Assembly: GCF_009688965.1 (NCBI RefSeq)
Contig: NZ_AP021875.1
Coordinates: 4,898,001 to 4,962,000 of the forward strand
DNA length: 64,000 bases
Reading direction: 5' to 3'
Source: Desulfosarcina widdelii
Lineage (GTDB): Bacteria > Desulfobacterota > Desulfobacteria > Desulfobacterales > Desulfosarcinaceae
In this document: positions 41,973 through 50,406 of the stretch, piece after piece
Position numbering within the stretch: position 1 is the stretch's first letter
How the letters are laid out: every line of letters starts with the position of its first letter
Notes under the pieces: generated by a model
Told to the model about the DNA's origin: nothing
Seen by the model: only the letters and a program-made list of their open reading frames with translations
Database searches by the model: none
Made by a program: the position numbers and the translations under genes

Positions 41973-42983
41973 ATGACCCAATGGTATCTGAGTGTTGACG
42001 GCAATCAGGTGGGCCCCATGGACCTTGCTCAGGCCGTGGCCCAGGCCCGACAGAATCCCAACGGCCATGCCTGGCGGGAGGGGTTTGCCGACTGGCAGCC
42101 CATTGCCAGCATCGACGAACTCAATCCGTTACCCGGTGCTCCGGTACCGGCGCCACCGCCGGCCGCCGTCCGATCGGGAGCCGATGAAATCGATTATAAA
42201 ATTTTCGGGGCAGAGATGCAATTCGTAGAAGTGGAACTGGATCCCGGCGAGAGTGCCGTGGCGGAAGCCGGTGCCATGATGTACAAGGGTAGTCAGGTGG
42301 ACATGCAGACGGTCTTCGGAGACGGGTCGGCACCTTCCGGAGGTGGTGGGGGGGGGTTCATGGACAAGCTGGTGGGCGCCGGCAAACGGCTGATTACCGG
42401 TGAAAGCCTCTTCATGACGGTATTCACCCACACGGGGCAGGGTAAGGCCCACGTGGCCTTCGGAGCCCCCTATCCGGGCAATATCATTCCCGTGCCCCTG
42501 ACCAGCGTCAACGGCTGCCTGATCTGCCAGAAAGACAGCTTTCTTTGCGCGGCCAAGGGCGTTTCCATCGGAATCCACATGCAGAAGAAAATTCTCACCG
42601 GCTTGTTCGGCGGCGAGGGATTCATCATGCAGAAGCTGGAAGGCGACGGCATGGTTTTCGTGCACGCCGGCGGTACCGTAGTGGAGCGCCAGCTTCAGCA
42701 AGGCGAGGTGCTGGATGTGGACACCGGATGCATCGTGGCTCTGGAACAGAGCGTGCATTTCGACATCCGCCAGGCGGGCAACATCAAGACGGCCCTGTTC
42801 GGAGGGGAAGGTCTCTTTTTTGCCACACTCCACGGACCGGGCAAGATATGGCTTCAGTCTCTGCCGTTCTCGCGTTTGGCCGGGCGCATGCTTCAGGCGG
42901 CACCGCAAAAGGGCGGCAGCCGCGGTGAAGGCTCGCTGCTGGGCTCCCTCGGCGGATTGCTCGACGGGGACAACCGTTTCTAG
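41973..42983 (+). CDS. GYF_2-like domain fused to an AIM24/TIGR00266-family protein
   Basis: Residues 1-50 look like a GYF_2 domain (QWYLSVDGNQVGPMDLAQAVAQA, ending with DWQPIASIDEL). From about residue 75 to 320 the protein matches the AIM24/TIGR00266 family, a trimeric-looking beta-barrel with repeated strands (FGAEMQFVEVELDPGESAVAEAGAMM; GTVVERQLQQGEVLDVDTGCIVALE). A Gly-rich stretch lies near residue 125. The function is not established. It is probably co-transcribed with the DUF533 gene and both may act at the envelope. Confidence 0.85.
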   Translation: MTQWYLSVDGNQVGPMDLAQAVAQARQNPNGHAWREGFADWQPIASIDELNPLPGAPVPAPPPAAVRSGADEIDYKIFGAEMQFVEVELDPGESAVAEAGAMMYKGSQVDMQTVFGDGSAPSGGGGGGFMDKLVGAGKRLITGESLFMTVFTHTGQGKAHVAFGAPYPGNIIPVPLTSVNGCLICQKDSFLCAAKGVSIGIHMQKKILTGLFGGEGFIMQKLEGDGMVFVHAGGTVVERQLQQGEVLDVDTGCIVALEQSVHFDIRQAGNIKTALFGGEGLFFATLHGPGKIWLQSLPFSRLAGRMLQAAPQKGGSRGEGSLLGSLGGLLDGDNRF

Positions 42984-43062
42984 TATTGCCACCCGGCGGC
43001 TTGACTCCCCAAAGAGTGCCATTTTGGTAGAGATCGGATTGACGTCGATAGAAGATTAATAA

Positions 43063-43094
43063 AGGGCCGGGCACAGTGCGCTGTGCCCGGCCCT
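43063..43094. terminator. strong hairpin between convergent genes
   Basis: AGGGCCGGGCACAG and CTGTGCCCGGCCCT form a perfect 14-pair stem with a four-base loop (TGCG). T-runs are weak on both sides (TTTATT on the minus strand). Its place between convergent genes suggests termination for both. Confidence 0.65.
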
Positions 43095-43124
43095 AATATT
43101 GTTCTGCCCATAATGGGATGTTGC

Positions 43125-44780
43125 CTATTTCGAAAACAACCCTTTGTAGGTCTGCCGCATATCCCGTTTCAAGATTTTTCCAGTGGGCGTTTTGGGAAGT
43201 GCATCGATGAACACCACCTTTTTGGGTACCTTGAAAGCCGCCAGGTTCTCCCGGCATAAGGCAACGATTTCATCTTCGGTGATCGTTTCGCCGGCCCGGC
43301 AAACCACAACGGCCGTCACCGCCTCCACCCACTTGGCGTGGTCCAAGCCGATTACGGCCACTTCTTCCACCCGCTGGTCCTGGTAGATCACTTCTTCCAC
43401 TTCCCGGGTGGAGACATTCTCGCCGCCGGTTTTGATCATGTCCTTTTTGCGGTCCACCACCGAAATATAGCGATCCTCGTCCAGAACGCCAATATCTCCG
43501 GAGTGAAACCATCCGCCTTTCATGGCCTCTTCGGTCTTCTCAGGGTCCTTGAAATACATGATCATGGCGTGGGGGCCCTTGCCGCAGATTTCACCGGGCG
43601 TTCCGACGGTTTCAATGGGATTGCCCGTTTCGTCTTCCAGTCGGGTTTCCATGTTCAGGCCGCCCATACCGGCGGAGCCCAGCTTGGTCATGGCGTCTTC
43701 GGCCTTGAGGATGGTGTGGTACGGCGCCAGTTCGGTCTGGCCATAGTAATTGTAAATCTTGGCTCCCGGCAGCCGCTTGAGCATCTCCTTGAGAACTTCC
43801 ACCGGCATGATGGATGCGCCGTAATAGCATTTTTTAAGCCTCGAAAGGTCAAATTTGTCAAAATCCGGATGGCGCAGCATGCCGATCCAGACCGTGGGCG
43901 GGGCAAAAAACATGGTGGCCCGGTTTTCGGCGATGGATTTCAGGATCTCGCCGATATCCGGTGCGATCAGGATGTTGGTCCCACCCACCCAGAAAATTGG
44001 ATTCATGAACACGTCCCGCTGGGCGCAGTGGTAGATGGGAAGGGCATTGACACTGATGTCGTCCGAATCGTATCGGCCGTCGATGATGGCGCCCATGTAC
44101 TGGGCCATAAGGGCCTGGTTGCTGATGATGACGCCCTTGGGGAGCGATTCCGTGCCGCTGGTGTAGGTCATCTGGCAGGGATCCTCGATGTGAAGCAGAA
44201 CACCGGGCTCATCGTCGGGAAAGGCCTTGTACCAGGTCTCGAAATCCTTGAATCGGTCGTCGGGCGGGGCCTGGCCGGCCATGTCGTCGGACCAGATCAG
44301 GGTGTCGACGGATTTCATCTCGTCCAGCACGTCGACGACCAGTTCGTACAGGGCGTCTTCCACGATAAAGACCCGGCTTTCGGAATGATCGATGCAGTAG
44401 GAAATGTCTTTGCCTCTCAACAGATAGTTGATGGCCAGGTAGACCGCACCGATTTTGCAGCAGCCCAGCCAGGTGAGAACATGGTGGCGGGTGTTGTGGG
44501 CTAAAATGGCCACCCGGTCGTATTTTTTGACGCCCAGATCCAGCAGGGCGTTGGCCACCCGGTTGCTTTCCGATTCCAGTTCCCGGTAGGTCAGGGATGT
44601 TTTACCGAAAATGAGCGCCTTTTTATCCGGGTAGTGATAAGCACTCCTGCGGATCATGTCTGCGATGACCCACCGGTTCACCCGGTTGTAGCGATCCATG
44701 AGAAAATCGAGATTCTCTTCGTTCAGAACGTTGAATCTCGATTTGTCCGCCGCCGATAAGGATGGTGCGTTTCCAGACAT
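43125..44780 (-). CDS. AMP-dependent acyl-CoA ligase
   Basis: The 551-residue ANL enzyme has the nucleotide-binding motif TYTSGTESLPKGVIISN near residue 185 (Glu in place of the usual second Thr), YNYYGQTELAPYHTI near 330, FHSGDIGVLDEDRYISVVDRKKDMIKTGGENV near 420-450, and PKTPTGKILKRDMRQ at the C-terminus with the catalytic Lys. It resembles fatty-acyl/cyclohexane-carboxylate-type ligases; the substrate is not readable. The ATG at 44780 has GAGAGGG upstream. It starts 44 bases after the hydrolase gene. Confidence 0.92.
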   Translation of the reverse strand: MSGNAPSLSAADKSRFNVLNEENLDFLMDRYNRVNRWVIADMIRRSAYHYPDKKALIFGKTSLTYRELESESNRVANALLDLGVKKYDRVAILAHNTRHHVLTWLGCCKIGAVYLAINYLLRGKDISYCIDHSESRVFIVEDALYELVVDVLDEMKSVDTLIWSDDMAGQAPPDDRFKDFETWYKAFPDDEPGVLLHIEDPCQMTYTSGTESLPKGVIISNQALMAQYMGAIIDGRYDSDDISVNALPIYHCAQRDVFMNPIFWVGGTNILIAPDIGEILKSIAENRATMFFAPPTVWIGMLRHPDFDKFDLSRLKKCYYGASIMPVEVLKEMLKRLPGAKIYNYYGQTELAPYHTILKAEDAMTKLGSAGMGGLNMETRLEDETGNPIETVGTPGEICGKGPHAMIMYFKDPEKTEEAMKGGWFHSGDIGVLDEDRYISVVDRKKDMIKTGGENVSTREVEEVIYQDQRVEEVAVIGLDHAKWVEAVTAVVVCRAGETITEDEIVALCRENLAAFKVPKKVVFIDALPKTPTGKILKRDMRQTYKGLFSK

Positions 44781-44824
44781 GGAACCCTCTCTTTCTCCTA
44801 AAAAGATTGAAAACGGAACGCGCT

Positions 44825-45844
44825 TCAGGCGACCTTTAGGAAGGCCTCCATCATTACCTTCTCGTACCAGCCGTTCAACCGCCATCCCTCCAGAAAACCG
44901 TTGTGTCCGCCATAGGGCTGGACCAACAGGCGGGTAGCGTCGCTGGTGTGCAGATCGTAAAAATCCTCTACGGGAATGATGGGGTCGTCTTTGGCGGTGA
45001 TGATGATGGTGGGTACGTTTATTGTGGCAAGATCGCCGTCGAGCAGGGTGTAGCCTTTAAAGTACTCCCGGGCACTGCCGTATTCGCTGTAGCGGGCCAG
45101 CAGTCGCTCGGTCATTTCGCGAATGTTGTCGACATCCATCAGGGAAGAAAAGTCGTAGCGGCCCGGATAGAGCCCCTGTTTGACAGACAAGGATCGGCGC
45201 CACTTCTTGAGGAAATATTTCAGGATCAGCCGGGTGTCGTCGATGCGGTCGGTGGCTTTGTCCGGATCGATAACCGGACTGACGCTGACCACCTGTTTCA
45301 GGTTTTCGATGGGCTCCTGCGCGCATTTGCGGGCGATGCGCAACGCAAAGTTGCCTCCCAGGGAGAAGCCGGCCAGAAAAACCGGTTTGCCTTCCTCCGC
45401 AGCGCAGATCTGGCGCACGGCGTCGAATACTTCGTCCAGCAGCACCGCGTAGAAGAGGCCGGTGTTGAGGTGATGGCTGGGGCCGTGGTCGCGCAGGTTC
45501 AACCGGAAAACGTCAAATCCCTGATTGTAAAGAAAACGGCCCGTGGTGCGGATGTAGGTTGAATTCGAACTGCCTTCCCAACCGTGGATGAGAATTGCCA
45601 GACCCTTATTGTGGGGGCGGGGCTGCCGGCTGACATAACCCAGCAGGCGCACCCCTTCTGCGGTGGTGAGAACGACCTCATGGGCCACATCGACCATGGG
45701 GTTTTTCCCCAGGGCCCGCAGCTTGGCACTGGCCAGAACGGTCTGGATGCCGGTCGGCTTGAGAAAAAACGGCGGATTCAGGTCGGCGCAGGTCGGGAAA
45801 AGGGGCTCCTTTGTCGATTGCTCTGATCGGTTCACAGGGATCAT
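44825..45844 (-). CDS. alpha/beta hydrolase, YheT-like esterase
   Basis: The 339-residue protein has the YheT-like layout: [19 protein letters not shown] near residue 95, the nucleophile elbow [13 protein letters not shown] near 165 (G-x-S-x-G), Asp in the [13 protein letters not shown] region near 290, and the final His in [11 protein letters not shown] near 315. It would cleave carboxyl esters or thioesters. The ATG overlaps the stop of the zinc-ribbon gene (ATGA). The CoA ligase follows closely, so it may release the acid that the ligase activates. Confidence 0.9.
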   Translation of the reverse strand: MIPVNRSEQSTKEPLFPTCADLNPPFFLKPTGIQTVLASAKLRALGKNPMVDVAHEVVLTTAEGVRLLGYVSRQPRPHNKGLAILIHGWEGSSNSTYIRTTGRFLYNQGFDVFRLNLRDHGPSHHLNTGLFYAVLLDEVFDAVRQICAAEEGKPVFLAGFSLGGNFALRIARKCAQEPIENLKQVVSVSPVIDPDKATDRIDDTRLILKYFLKKWRRSLSVKQGLYPGRYDFSSLMDVDNIREMTERLLARYSEYGSAREYFKGYTLLDGDLATINVPTIIITAKDDPIIPVEDFYDLHTSDATRLLVQPYGGHNGFLEGWRLNGWYEKVMMEAFLKVA

Positions 45845-46110
45845 GCGTTCAGCTTCTTTAAGGCCTGGGCCATTTCTTCTTCTGTAATTTTTTTCAGCAT
45901 CCGCTGGGTGCAGCGCGGGCATCGGGTTCCGGAAAGATCCTCCTTGGTGCGGGTGAGATGGCCGCAATTCATACACTGCCAGGGATCGCCGGCACTTTTG
46001 TCCCGGGCCGTGGCGCTGATCAGTGGTGCCATGCAGCCGGTTGCCGTTACCATGGCGCCCACTGCCAGGATGGCGGTCATCAGGTATTTGAAAAATCCCC
46101 GTCGGTCCAT
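45841..46110 (-). CDS. Tat-type lipoprotein with rubredoxin-like zinc ribbon
   Basis: The 89-residue protein begins with a twin-arginine motif (DRRGFFK) and a hydrophobic stretch ending in the lipobox TATGC (Cys26). It then has a zinc-ribbon or rubredoxin-like module with Cys46/Cys49 and Cys64/Cys67. This suggests export in folded form and attachment to the membrane's outer face. The second ATG (46110) is chosen because GGAGG lies four bases before it. It overlaps the hydrolase gene by four bases. A role in electron transfer or in metal binding is possible. Confidence 0.8.
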   Translation of the reverse strand: MDRRGFFKYLMTAILAVGAMVTATGCMAPLISATARDKSAGDPWQCMNCGHLTRTKEDLSGTRCPRCTQRMLKKITEEEMAQALKKLNA

Positions 46111-46345
46111 TGCGTCCTCCATTTTTGTTTTAAAGTGTAGAACAATACCAGTACGGAAATTTAACAGTCAAGGTCATTTTGACTGTCTTTTCGATAGATT
46201 TGGCTTCAGCATTTCTATTGACAGAAACATACGATGCGGCGTAAAACCGAGGTCGTTTTCGTACCGGCACCCATTTCGGCAGCAACGACCTGCTTTTCCC
46301 GGCATGGCGCCGGACCTTTCTATCGATCACCAAGGAGGAACGTGT

Positions 46346-47722
46346 ATGCAAACCAAGAGCTTTGTTTTGCCCAAGAACGAGATCCCCAGAAAATGGTACA
46401 ATATTTTGGCCGACATCAAGATGAATCCACCTTTGGGACCCGACGGAAAGCCCGTGAGCCCCGATATGCTGGCGCCGGTTTTTCCCATGAACCTGATCGA
46501 ACAGGAGGTCAGCTCCGAGCGCTGGATCGACATTCCCGAAGCGGTTCTGGACGTTCTTTCCATCTGGCGGCCGGCGCCCCTGACCCGGGCCACGGCCTTC
46601 GAGAAGGCCCTGGGTACACCGGCAAAGATTTATTTCAAAAACGAGGGCATGAGCCCGCCGGGCAGCCACAAGCCCAACACTGCCGTACCCCAGGCCTATT
46701 ACAACAAGGTTTTCGGCATCGATAACATTACCACCGAGACCGGTGCCGGACAGTGGGGCAGCGCGCTGTCCTTTGCCTGCGCCCAGTACGGATTGACCTG
46801 CAAGGTGTTCATGGTGCGCATCAGCTTCGATCAGAAGCCTTACCGCAAAGCCATGATGCAGACCTGGGGCGGCCATTGCATTGCCTCGCCCAGCAGCGAG
46901 ACCAAGGCCGGCCGCGAGGCCCTGGAAAAAGATCCTGACACGCCCGGCAGCCTGGGCATCGCCATCTCCGAAGCCGTGGAAGCGGCGGTGGGCGACACCA
47001 GCGGCAAGACGCGCTATTCGCTGGGCAGCGTGCTCAACCACGTGATGCTGCACCAGACCATCATCGGACTCGAAGCCAAAAAACAGTTCGAAATGGCCGG
47101 CGACTATCCGGACATCATCATCGGCTGTGCCGGCGGGGGCAGCAACTTCGCCGGACTGGCCTTCCCCTTTGTCCTGGATAAAATGAACGGCAAACCCATC
47201 GAGATCTATCCCGTGGAGCCCAAAGCCTGCCCCACCATGACCCGGGCCCCCTTTGCCTATGACCACGGCGACACGGCCGGGTACACGCCGCTTTTGCCCA
47301 TGCACAGTCTGGGGCACAATTTCGTGCCCGCGCCCATCCACGCCGGCGGCCTGCGCTACCACGGCATGGCGCCCACCGTCAGCCAACTGGTCAACGAAGG
47401 ACTGCTGACGCCCAAATCCGTCGGCCAGATGGCGGCATACGAGGCCGGCGTTTTGTGGGCCAGGACCGAGGGATTCATTCCGGCGCCCGAAACCACCAGC
47501 GCCATCGCCCAGGTGGTGAAAGAAGCCCGCAAGGCCAAGGAAGAGGGAAAAGAGAAGACCATCGTGTTCAGCTTCAGCGGCCACGGCCTGCTGGATCTGG
47601 GCGCCTATGAAAAGTACCTTGCCGGTGAGTTGTCCGACTTCACGCTGGAGGATGCCGAAATCGAAAAGTCTACTGAAATTCTCAAGAATTACCCCACGCC
47701 CGAGACGATCAGGAGCCGGTGA
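46346..47722 (+). CDS. TrpB2-type tryptophan synthase beta-like protein
   Basis: The 458-residue PLP enzyme belongs to the TrpB2 group, which often stands without TrpA. The PLP-binding Lys109 lies in [11 protein letters not shown], the phosphate-binding loop is [10 protein letters not shown] near 260, and ETGAGQWG follows the Lys as in TrpB. It would make tryptophan from serine and indole, or act on a related indole salvage step. AAGGAGG precedes the ATG at 46346; a much longer upstream frame lacks support. The next gene overlaps its stop. Confidence 0.92.
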   Translation: MQTKSFVLPKNEIPRKWYNILADIKMNPPLGPDGKPVSPDMLAPVFPMNLIEQEVSSERWIDIPEAVLDVLSIWRPAPLTRATAFEKALGTPAKIYFKNEGMSPPGSHKPNTAVPQAYYNKVFGIDNITTETGAGQWGSALSFACAQYGLTCKVFMVRISFDQKPYRKAMMQTWGGHCIASPSSETKAGREALEKDPDTPGSLGIAISEAVEAAVGDTSGKTRYSLGSVLNHVMLHQTIIGLEAKKQFEMAGDYPDIIIGCAGGGSNFAGLAFPFVLDKMNGKPIEIYPVEPKACPTMTRAPFAYDHGDTAGYTPLLPMHSLGHNFVPAPIHAGGLRYHGMAPTVSQLVNEGLLTPKSVGQMAAYEAGVLWARTEGFIPAPETTSAIAQVVKEARKAKEEGKEKTIVFSFSGHGLLDLGAYEKYLAGELSDFTLEDAEIEKSTEILKNYPTPETIRSR

Positions 47723-47988
47723 TGGATGCAGATGCGCTGGAGCGGCGCTGCCCGCGGCTGGGCGGCGACGTCTCATTCGGTTATTGCAAGATCTGTGAAG
47801 AGGGAAAATCTCCCTGCTTCAAGGTGTTCGACTGTTGGTGGGAGCGTTTCGATGTGGTGGCCCATATGCAGGCCTGCCTGTCGCCGGAGGCCTTCGAGGC
47901 GCTGTCCACCCATCGATCCCCGCCCGCCAAGGTCGCCAGTCTGGTGGATTTGATCCGCCAGGCCCAGGAGCGGGCTGCGCAGGACTGA
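47722..47988 (+). CDS. small Cys-rich protein coupled to trpB2
   Basis: The 88-residue protein has five cysteines in its first 40 residues (RRCPRLGGDVSFGYCKICEE, then PCFKVFDCWWERF), a spacing that could hold a metal or iron-sulfur site, followed by a helical tail. The ATG overlaps the trpB2 stop by one base and has AGGAG six bases upstream; a GTG three bases earlier is the alternative. I do not recognise a named family. A tie to TrpB2 is suggested only by position. Confidence 0.75.
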   Translation: MDADALERRCPRLGGDVSFGYCKICEEGKSPCFKVFDCWWERFDVVAHMQACLSPEAFEALSTHRSPPAKVASLVDLIRQAQERAAQD

Positions 47989-47999
47989 TCAGTGCCCAA

Positions 48000-48128
48000 C
48001 CAGAAATGGCCAATTTGCCCGATATCTTTGTTGCGCGAAAAATTTTATCCTCGAAATATCAACCATATGTCTGCGGTAAAATTTTTCGTGCGCCTTGATC
48101 TCGACCAAATTTGCCTATTTCTTGATGG
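48000..48128. repeat. 130-bp palindromic repeat, family copy B (inverted)
   Basis: On the complementary strand this copy reads through the same order as copies A and C: outer end CAAGAAATAGGCAAATTTGG, then GAGATCAAGGC, arm CGAAAAATTTTACC, CAGACATATGGTTGATATTTC, arm GGATAAAATTTTTCG, AGATATCGGGC, and the outer end CCATTTCTGG. It starts 12 bases after the stop of the Cys-rich gene. Confidence 0.85.
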
Positions 48129-48179
48129 GCACAAGTTAACCGTAAAGTCTGGTTTAAGCTGAAAATTGAAAAATAATGG

Positions 48180-48824
48180 TTAAATGCTCCCCCGAATTAG
48201 AGCAGCAACTGCAGCCGTGACCGATTCGGCAAAGTCGGGTTCAAGGACCGTCAGGTTTTGCTTTTTGATGATCTTGCTGATGTGTGGAGGATGGCTTGCA
48301 AACTGCCAGAGACCGGTGATCAGAGAGATGATCCACAGGGTAATTTCCGCGCCTTTTTCTTTTGACGTGCCGGGAAAGCTCGCAGAAAATATTTCGCCGG
48401 ACGCTTTCAGCAGTCCGGCGCTGGCTATTTTCGCCCGGATTAGGGCCTCATCGCCGATGTTTTCCTCTATCACGCTTTTTGCGATGCTGCTCATCATCAG
48501 GACATCGGGATTTTTAATCACATGGTTGGTAAAAACCCGGGCAATCTCTTCAGCAGTAAGCTGGCCCTTCCTTTCTTTTACCGGAGCGATGCTGGATTCG
48601 AACCACTCCGCAACTTTCTGAAGGTACAGCACCAGAAAGATCTCTTCCTTGGTTTTAAAATAGAGGTACACCGTGCCCTTGGACATTCCGGCCTTGCCGG
48701 CGATGCCTGAGACCGTGGGCAACAGACCGCCCTTTTGCTTGAACAGCCGCCATGCCGTATTAAGGATTTTGGTCCTTCTCTTCAGCTTATCTTCTTCGCT
48801 TATGGCTCTTTTTTTAATGACCAT
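48180..48824 (-). CDS. TetR-family transcriptional regulator
   Basis: The 214-residue protein has a TetR helix-turn-helix (PTVSGIAGKAGMSKGTVYLYFKTKEEIF, residues about 36-65) and a helical C-terminal domain. It is divergent from the aldo/keto reductase gene, and three palindromes of one type lie between them, so it probably represses itself and the reductase. The ligand is unknown. GGGAG precedes the ATG. Confidence 0.9.
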   Translation of the reverse strand: MVIKKRAISEEDKLKRRTKILNTAWRLFKQKGGLLPTVSGIAGKAGMSKGTVYLYFKTKEEIFLVLYLQKVAEWFESSIAPVKERKGQLTAEEIARVFTNHVIKNPDVLMMSSIAKSVIEENIGDEALIRAKIASAGLLKASGEIFSASFPGTSKEKGAEITLWIISLITGLWQFASHPPHISKIIKKQNLTVLEPDFAESVTAAVAALIRGSI

Positions 48825-48883
48825 GGTGTTCTCCCATAGTTGTATTAGCCCTTACCAGAAGCATTTTCAACAAAAACATTAAC

Positions 48884-48896
48884 TGACCAATGGTCA
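48884..48896. promoter_or_regulatory. operator-like palindrome, triple array site 1
   Basis: TGACC-AAT-GGTCA is a perfect palindrome around three bases. Sites 2 and 3 follow with centres 29 and 27 bp further on. Confidence 0.7.
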
Positions 48897-48909
48897 TTTA
48901 ATTCTTTAC

Positions 48910-48928
48910 AACTGACCTTTGGTCAGTT
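48910..48928. promoter_or_regulatory. operator-like palindrome, triple array site 2
   Basis: AACTGACC-TTT-GGTCAGTT is the longest perfect palindrome of the three (eight pairs) and probably the tightest site. Confidence 0.75.
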
Positions 48929-48938
48929 AAATATATTG

Positions 48939-48953
48939 CTGACCAGCGGTCAG
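48939..48953. promoter_or_regulatory. operator-like palindrome, triple array site 3
   Basis: CTGACC-AGC-GGTCAG shares the arms of site 2. It ends 41 bases before the aldo/keto reductase start codon. Confidence 0.7.
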
Positions 48954-48994
48954 TTGTTTTGCCGTCCCGACGATTATTCAAAAAGGAGGTTGCA

Positions 48995-50242
48995 ATGCTT
49001 TACCGAAAAATTCCCAAGACAGGCGACCGTTTGTCCATATTGGGCTTTGGCTGCATGCGCCTGCCCCAGAAGAAGGGGAGGCCGGGCGAAGGAAAGATCG
49101 ACGAAGAACGCGCTACCCAACAGGTGCGACACGCCATTGACCGGGGTGTGAATTACCTGGACACGGCCATGCCTTATCATGTGGGTGGAAGCGAAGCATT
49201 TCTGGGCCGTGCGTTGGCGGACGGATACCGGCAAAAAGTGAAGCTGGCAACCAAGCAGCCCCACTGGCTGGTGAAAAACCGGCAGGACATGGACAAAATT
49301 TTAAACACGCAGTTGAAGAATCTGCGTACCGAAACCATCGATTACTACCTGATCCACAACATGTGGGCGGAGAACTGGGAACGGCTTCTTAAACTGGATG
49401 TTATCGATTTTTTGGATAAAGCCAAAGCCGACGGACGGATTGGCAATGCCGGGTTTTCATGCCACGCGCCGCTTGAAGAATTCAAAGTGATTGTGGACGG
49501 ATATGACTGGACCTTCTGCCAGATCCAGTACAATTTTATGGACGAAAATCACCAGGCGGGAACCGAAGGGCTGAAGTACGCCGCGGCCAGGAATCTGGGC
49601 CTTATCATCATGGAGCCCCTGCGCGGGGGCAACCTTGTGGGCAAAGTCCCCGGCCGGGTGCAGGAGATATGGGATGAAGCGCAGGTTAAACGCTCACCGG
49701 CGGAGTGGGCCCTGCGATGGGTTTGGGACCATCCGGAGGTAACGGTCGTGTTGTCGGGAATGAACGAGGAGGATCATATTGAGGAAAACCTCGCTATTGC
49801 GGAAGACGCCCGGCCCGACACCCTGACGGCAGACGAGCTTGCGCTGTACGCGCGGGTGGAAAAGACTTACAGGGAACTGATGAAGGCCCCCAGCACCGGC
49901 TGCCATTACTGCATGCCCTGTCCAAAGGGGGTGGATATTCCCGGCTGTTTCGACTGCTACAACCGATACAGCATGTATAACGATCCATCGGCATTGCTGC
50001 TTTATATCATGCACATGACGGATATCAAAAACGAAAAACCCTCTCTGGCGTCTCAGTGCGTGGCGTGCGGGAAATGCATGGAGAAATGCCCCCAGGCGCT
50101 GCCGATACCCGACTTGCTCGATGAGGTGGCCGACTCTCTTGAAGGCCGTCAGTTTCAGATCATGAAACGCCTGATTGCCGTCTTTTTCACCTTTCAGCGG
50201 TGGGGATCGCTGATGAAATCGTGGCGGGTCCGGCGGAGGTGA
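48995..50242 (+). CDS. aldo/keto reductase with C-terminal iron-sulfur cysteine motifs
   Basis: The first 290 residues form an aldo/keto reductase barrel: LGFGCMRLP near residue 15, DTAMPYHVGGSE with the catalytic Tyr near 55, and KLATKQPHW with the Lys near 80. The C-terminal 110 residues add cysteine motifs: CHYCMPCPKGVDIPGCFDC and a ferredoxin-like CVACGKCMEKCP. This fusion is a known family type in anaerobes, with the cluster possibly passing electrons to the substrate site. AAGGAGG precedes the ATG. It is controlled, by inference, from the three palindromes upstream. Confidence 0.9.
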   Translation: MLYRKIPKTGDRLSILGFGCMRLPQKKGRPGEGKIDEERATQQVRHAIDRGVNYLDTAMPYHVGGSEAFLGRALADGYRQKVKLATKQPHWLVKNRQDMDKILNTQLKNLRTETIDYYLIHNMWAENWERLLKLDVIDFLDKAKADGRIGNAGFSCHAPLEEFKVIVDGYDWTFCQIQYNFMDENHQAGTEGLKYAAARNLGLIIMEPLRGGNLVGKVPGRVQEIWDEAQVKRSPAEWALRWVWDHPEVTVVLSGMNEEDHIEENLAIAEDARPDTLTADELALYARVEKTYRELMKAPSTGCHYCMPCPKGVDIPGCFDCYNRYSMYNDPSALLLYIMHMTDIKNEKPSLASQCVACGKCMEKCPQALPIPDLLDEVADSLEGRQFQIMKRLIAVFFTFQRWGSLMKSWRVRRR

Positions 50243-50341
50243 CTGGAGGCAGCATGAACCATTCATGCGTAAAAGATGACGATATGAAAGAAAGAAACAG
50301 CAACCGAACCGGGTTTAAACTCCGTATTTGAAGAGCTGAAT

Positions 50342-50381
50342 AAAAAAGGATGGCGTCCGCAACTGGATGCCATCCTTTTTT
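50342..50381. terminator. bidirectional intrinsic terminator
   Basis: AAAAAAGGATGGC and GCCATCCTTTTTT pair around a GC-containing loop that itself pairs TCC with GGA. T-runs flank both sides, so it can end both the aldo/keto reductase transcript and the convergent permease transcript. Confidence 0.85.
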
Positions 50382-50406
50382 ATCGCTTTATTGTCTAAAA
50401 CACGGT

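Noticed and set aside
46164-46186. Inverted repeat ACAGTCAA..TTGACTGT before trpB2 as a trp attenuator
   Set aside because: No leader peptide with Trp codons and no proper T-run were found; it could be an operator, but nothing supports a specific call.
46130-47776. 548-codon open frame on the minus strand
   Set aside because: It is antisense to trpB2, is rich in Gly/His/Gln, and has no family motifs or ribosome-binding site.
50254-50331. 25-residue frame after the aldo/keto reductase gene, with GGAGG before its ATG
   Set aside because: The signal is attractive, but the peptide is very polar, has no recognisable feature and nothing downstream depends on it. It could be real but cannot be supported.
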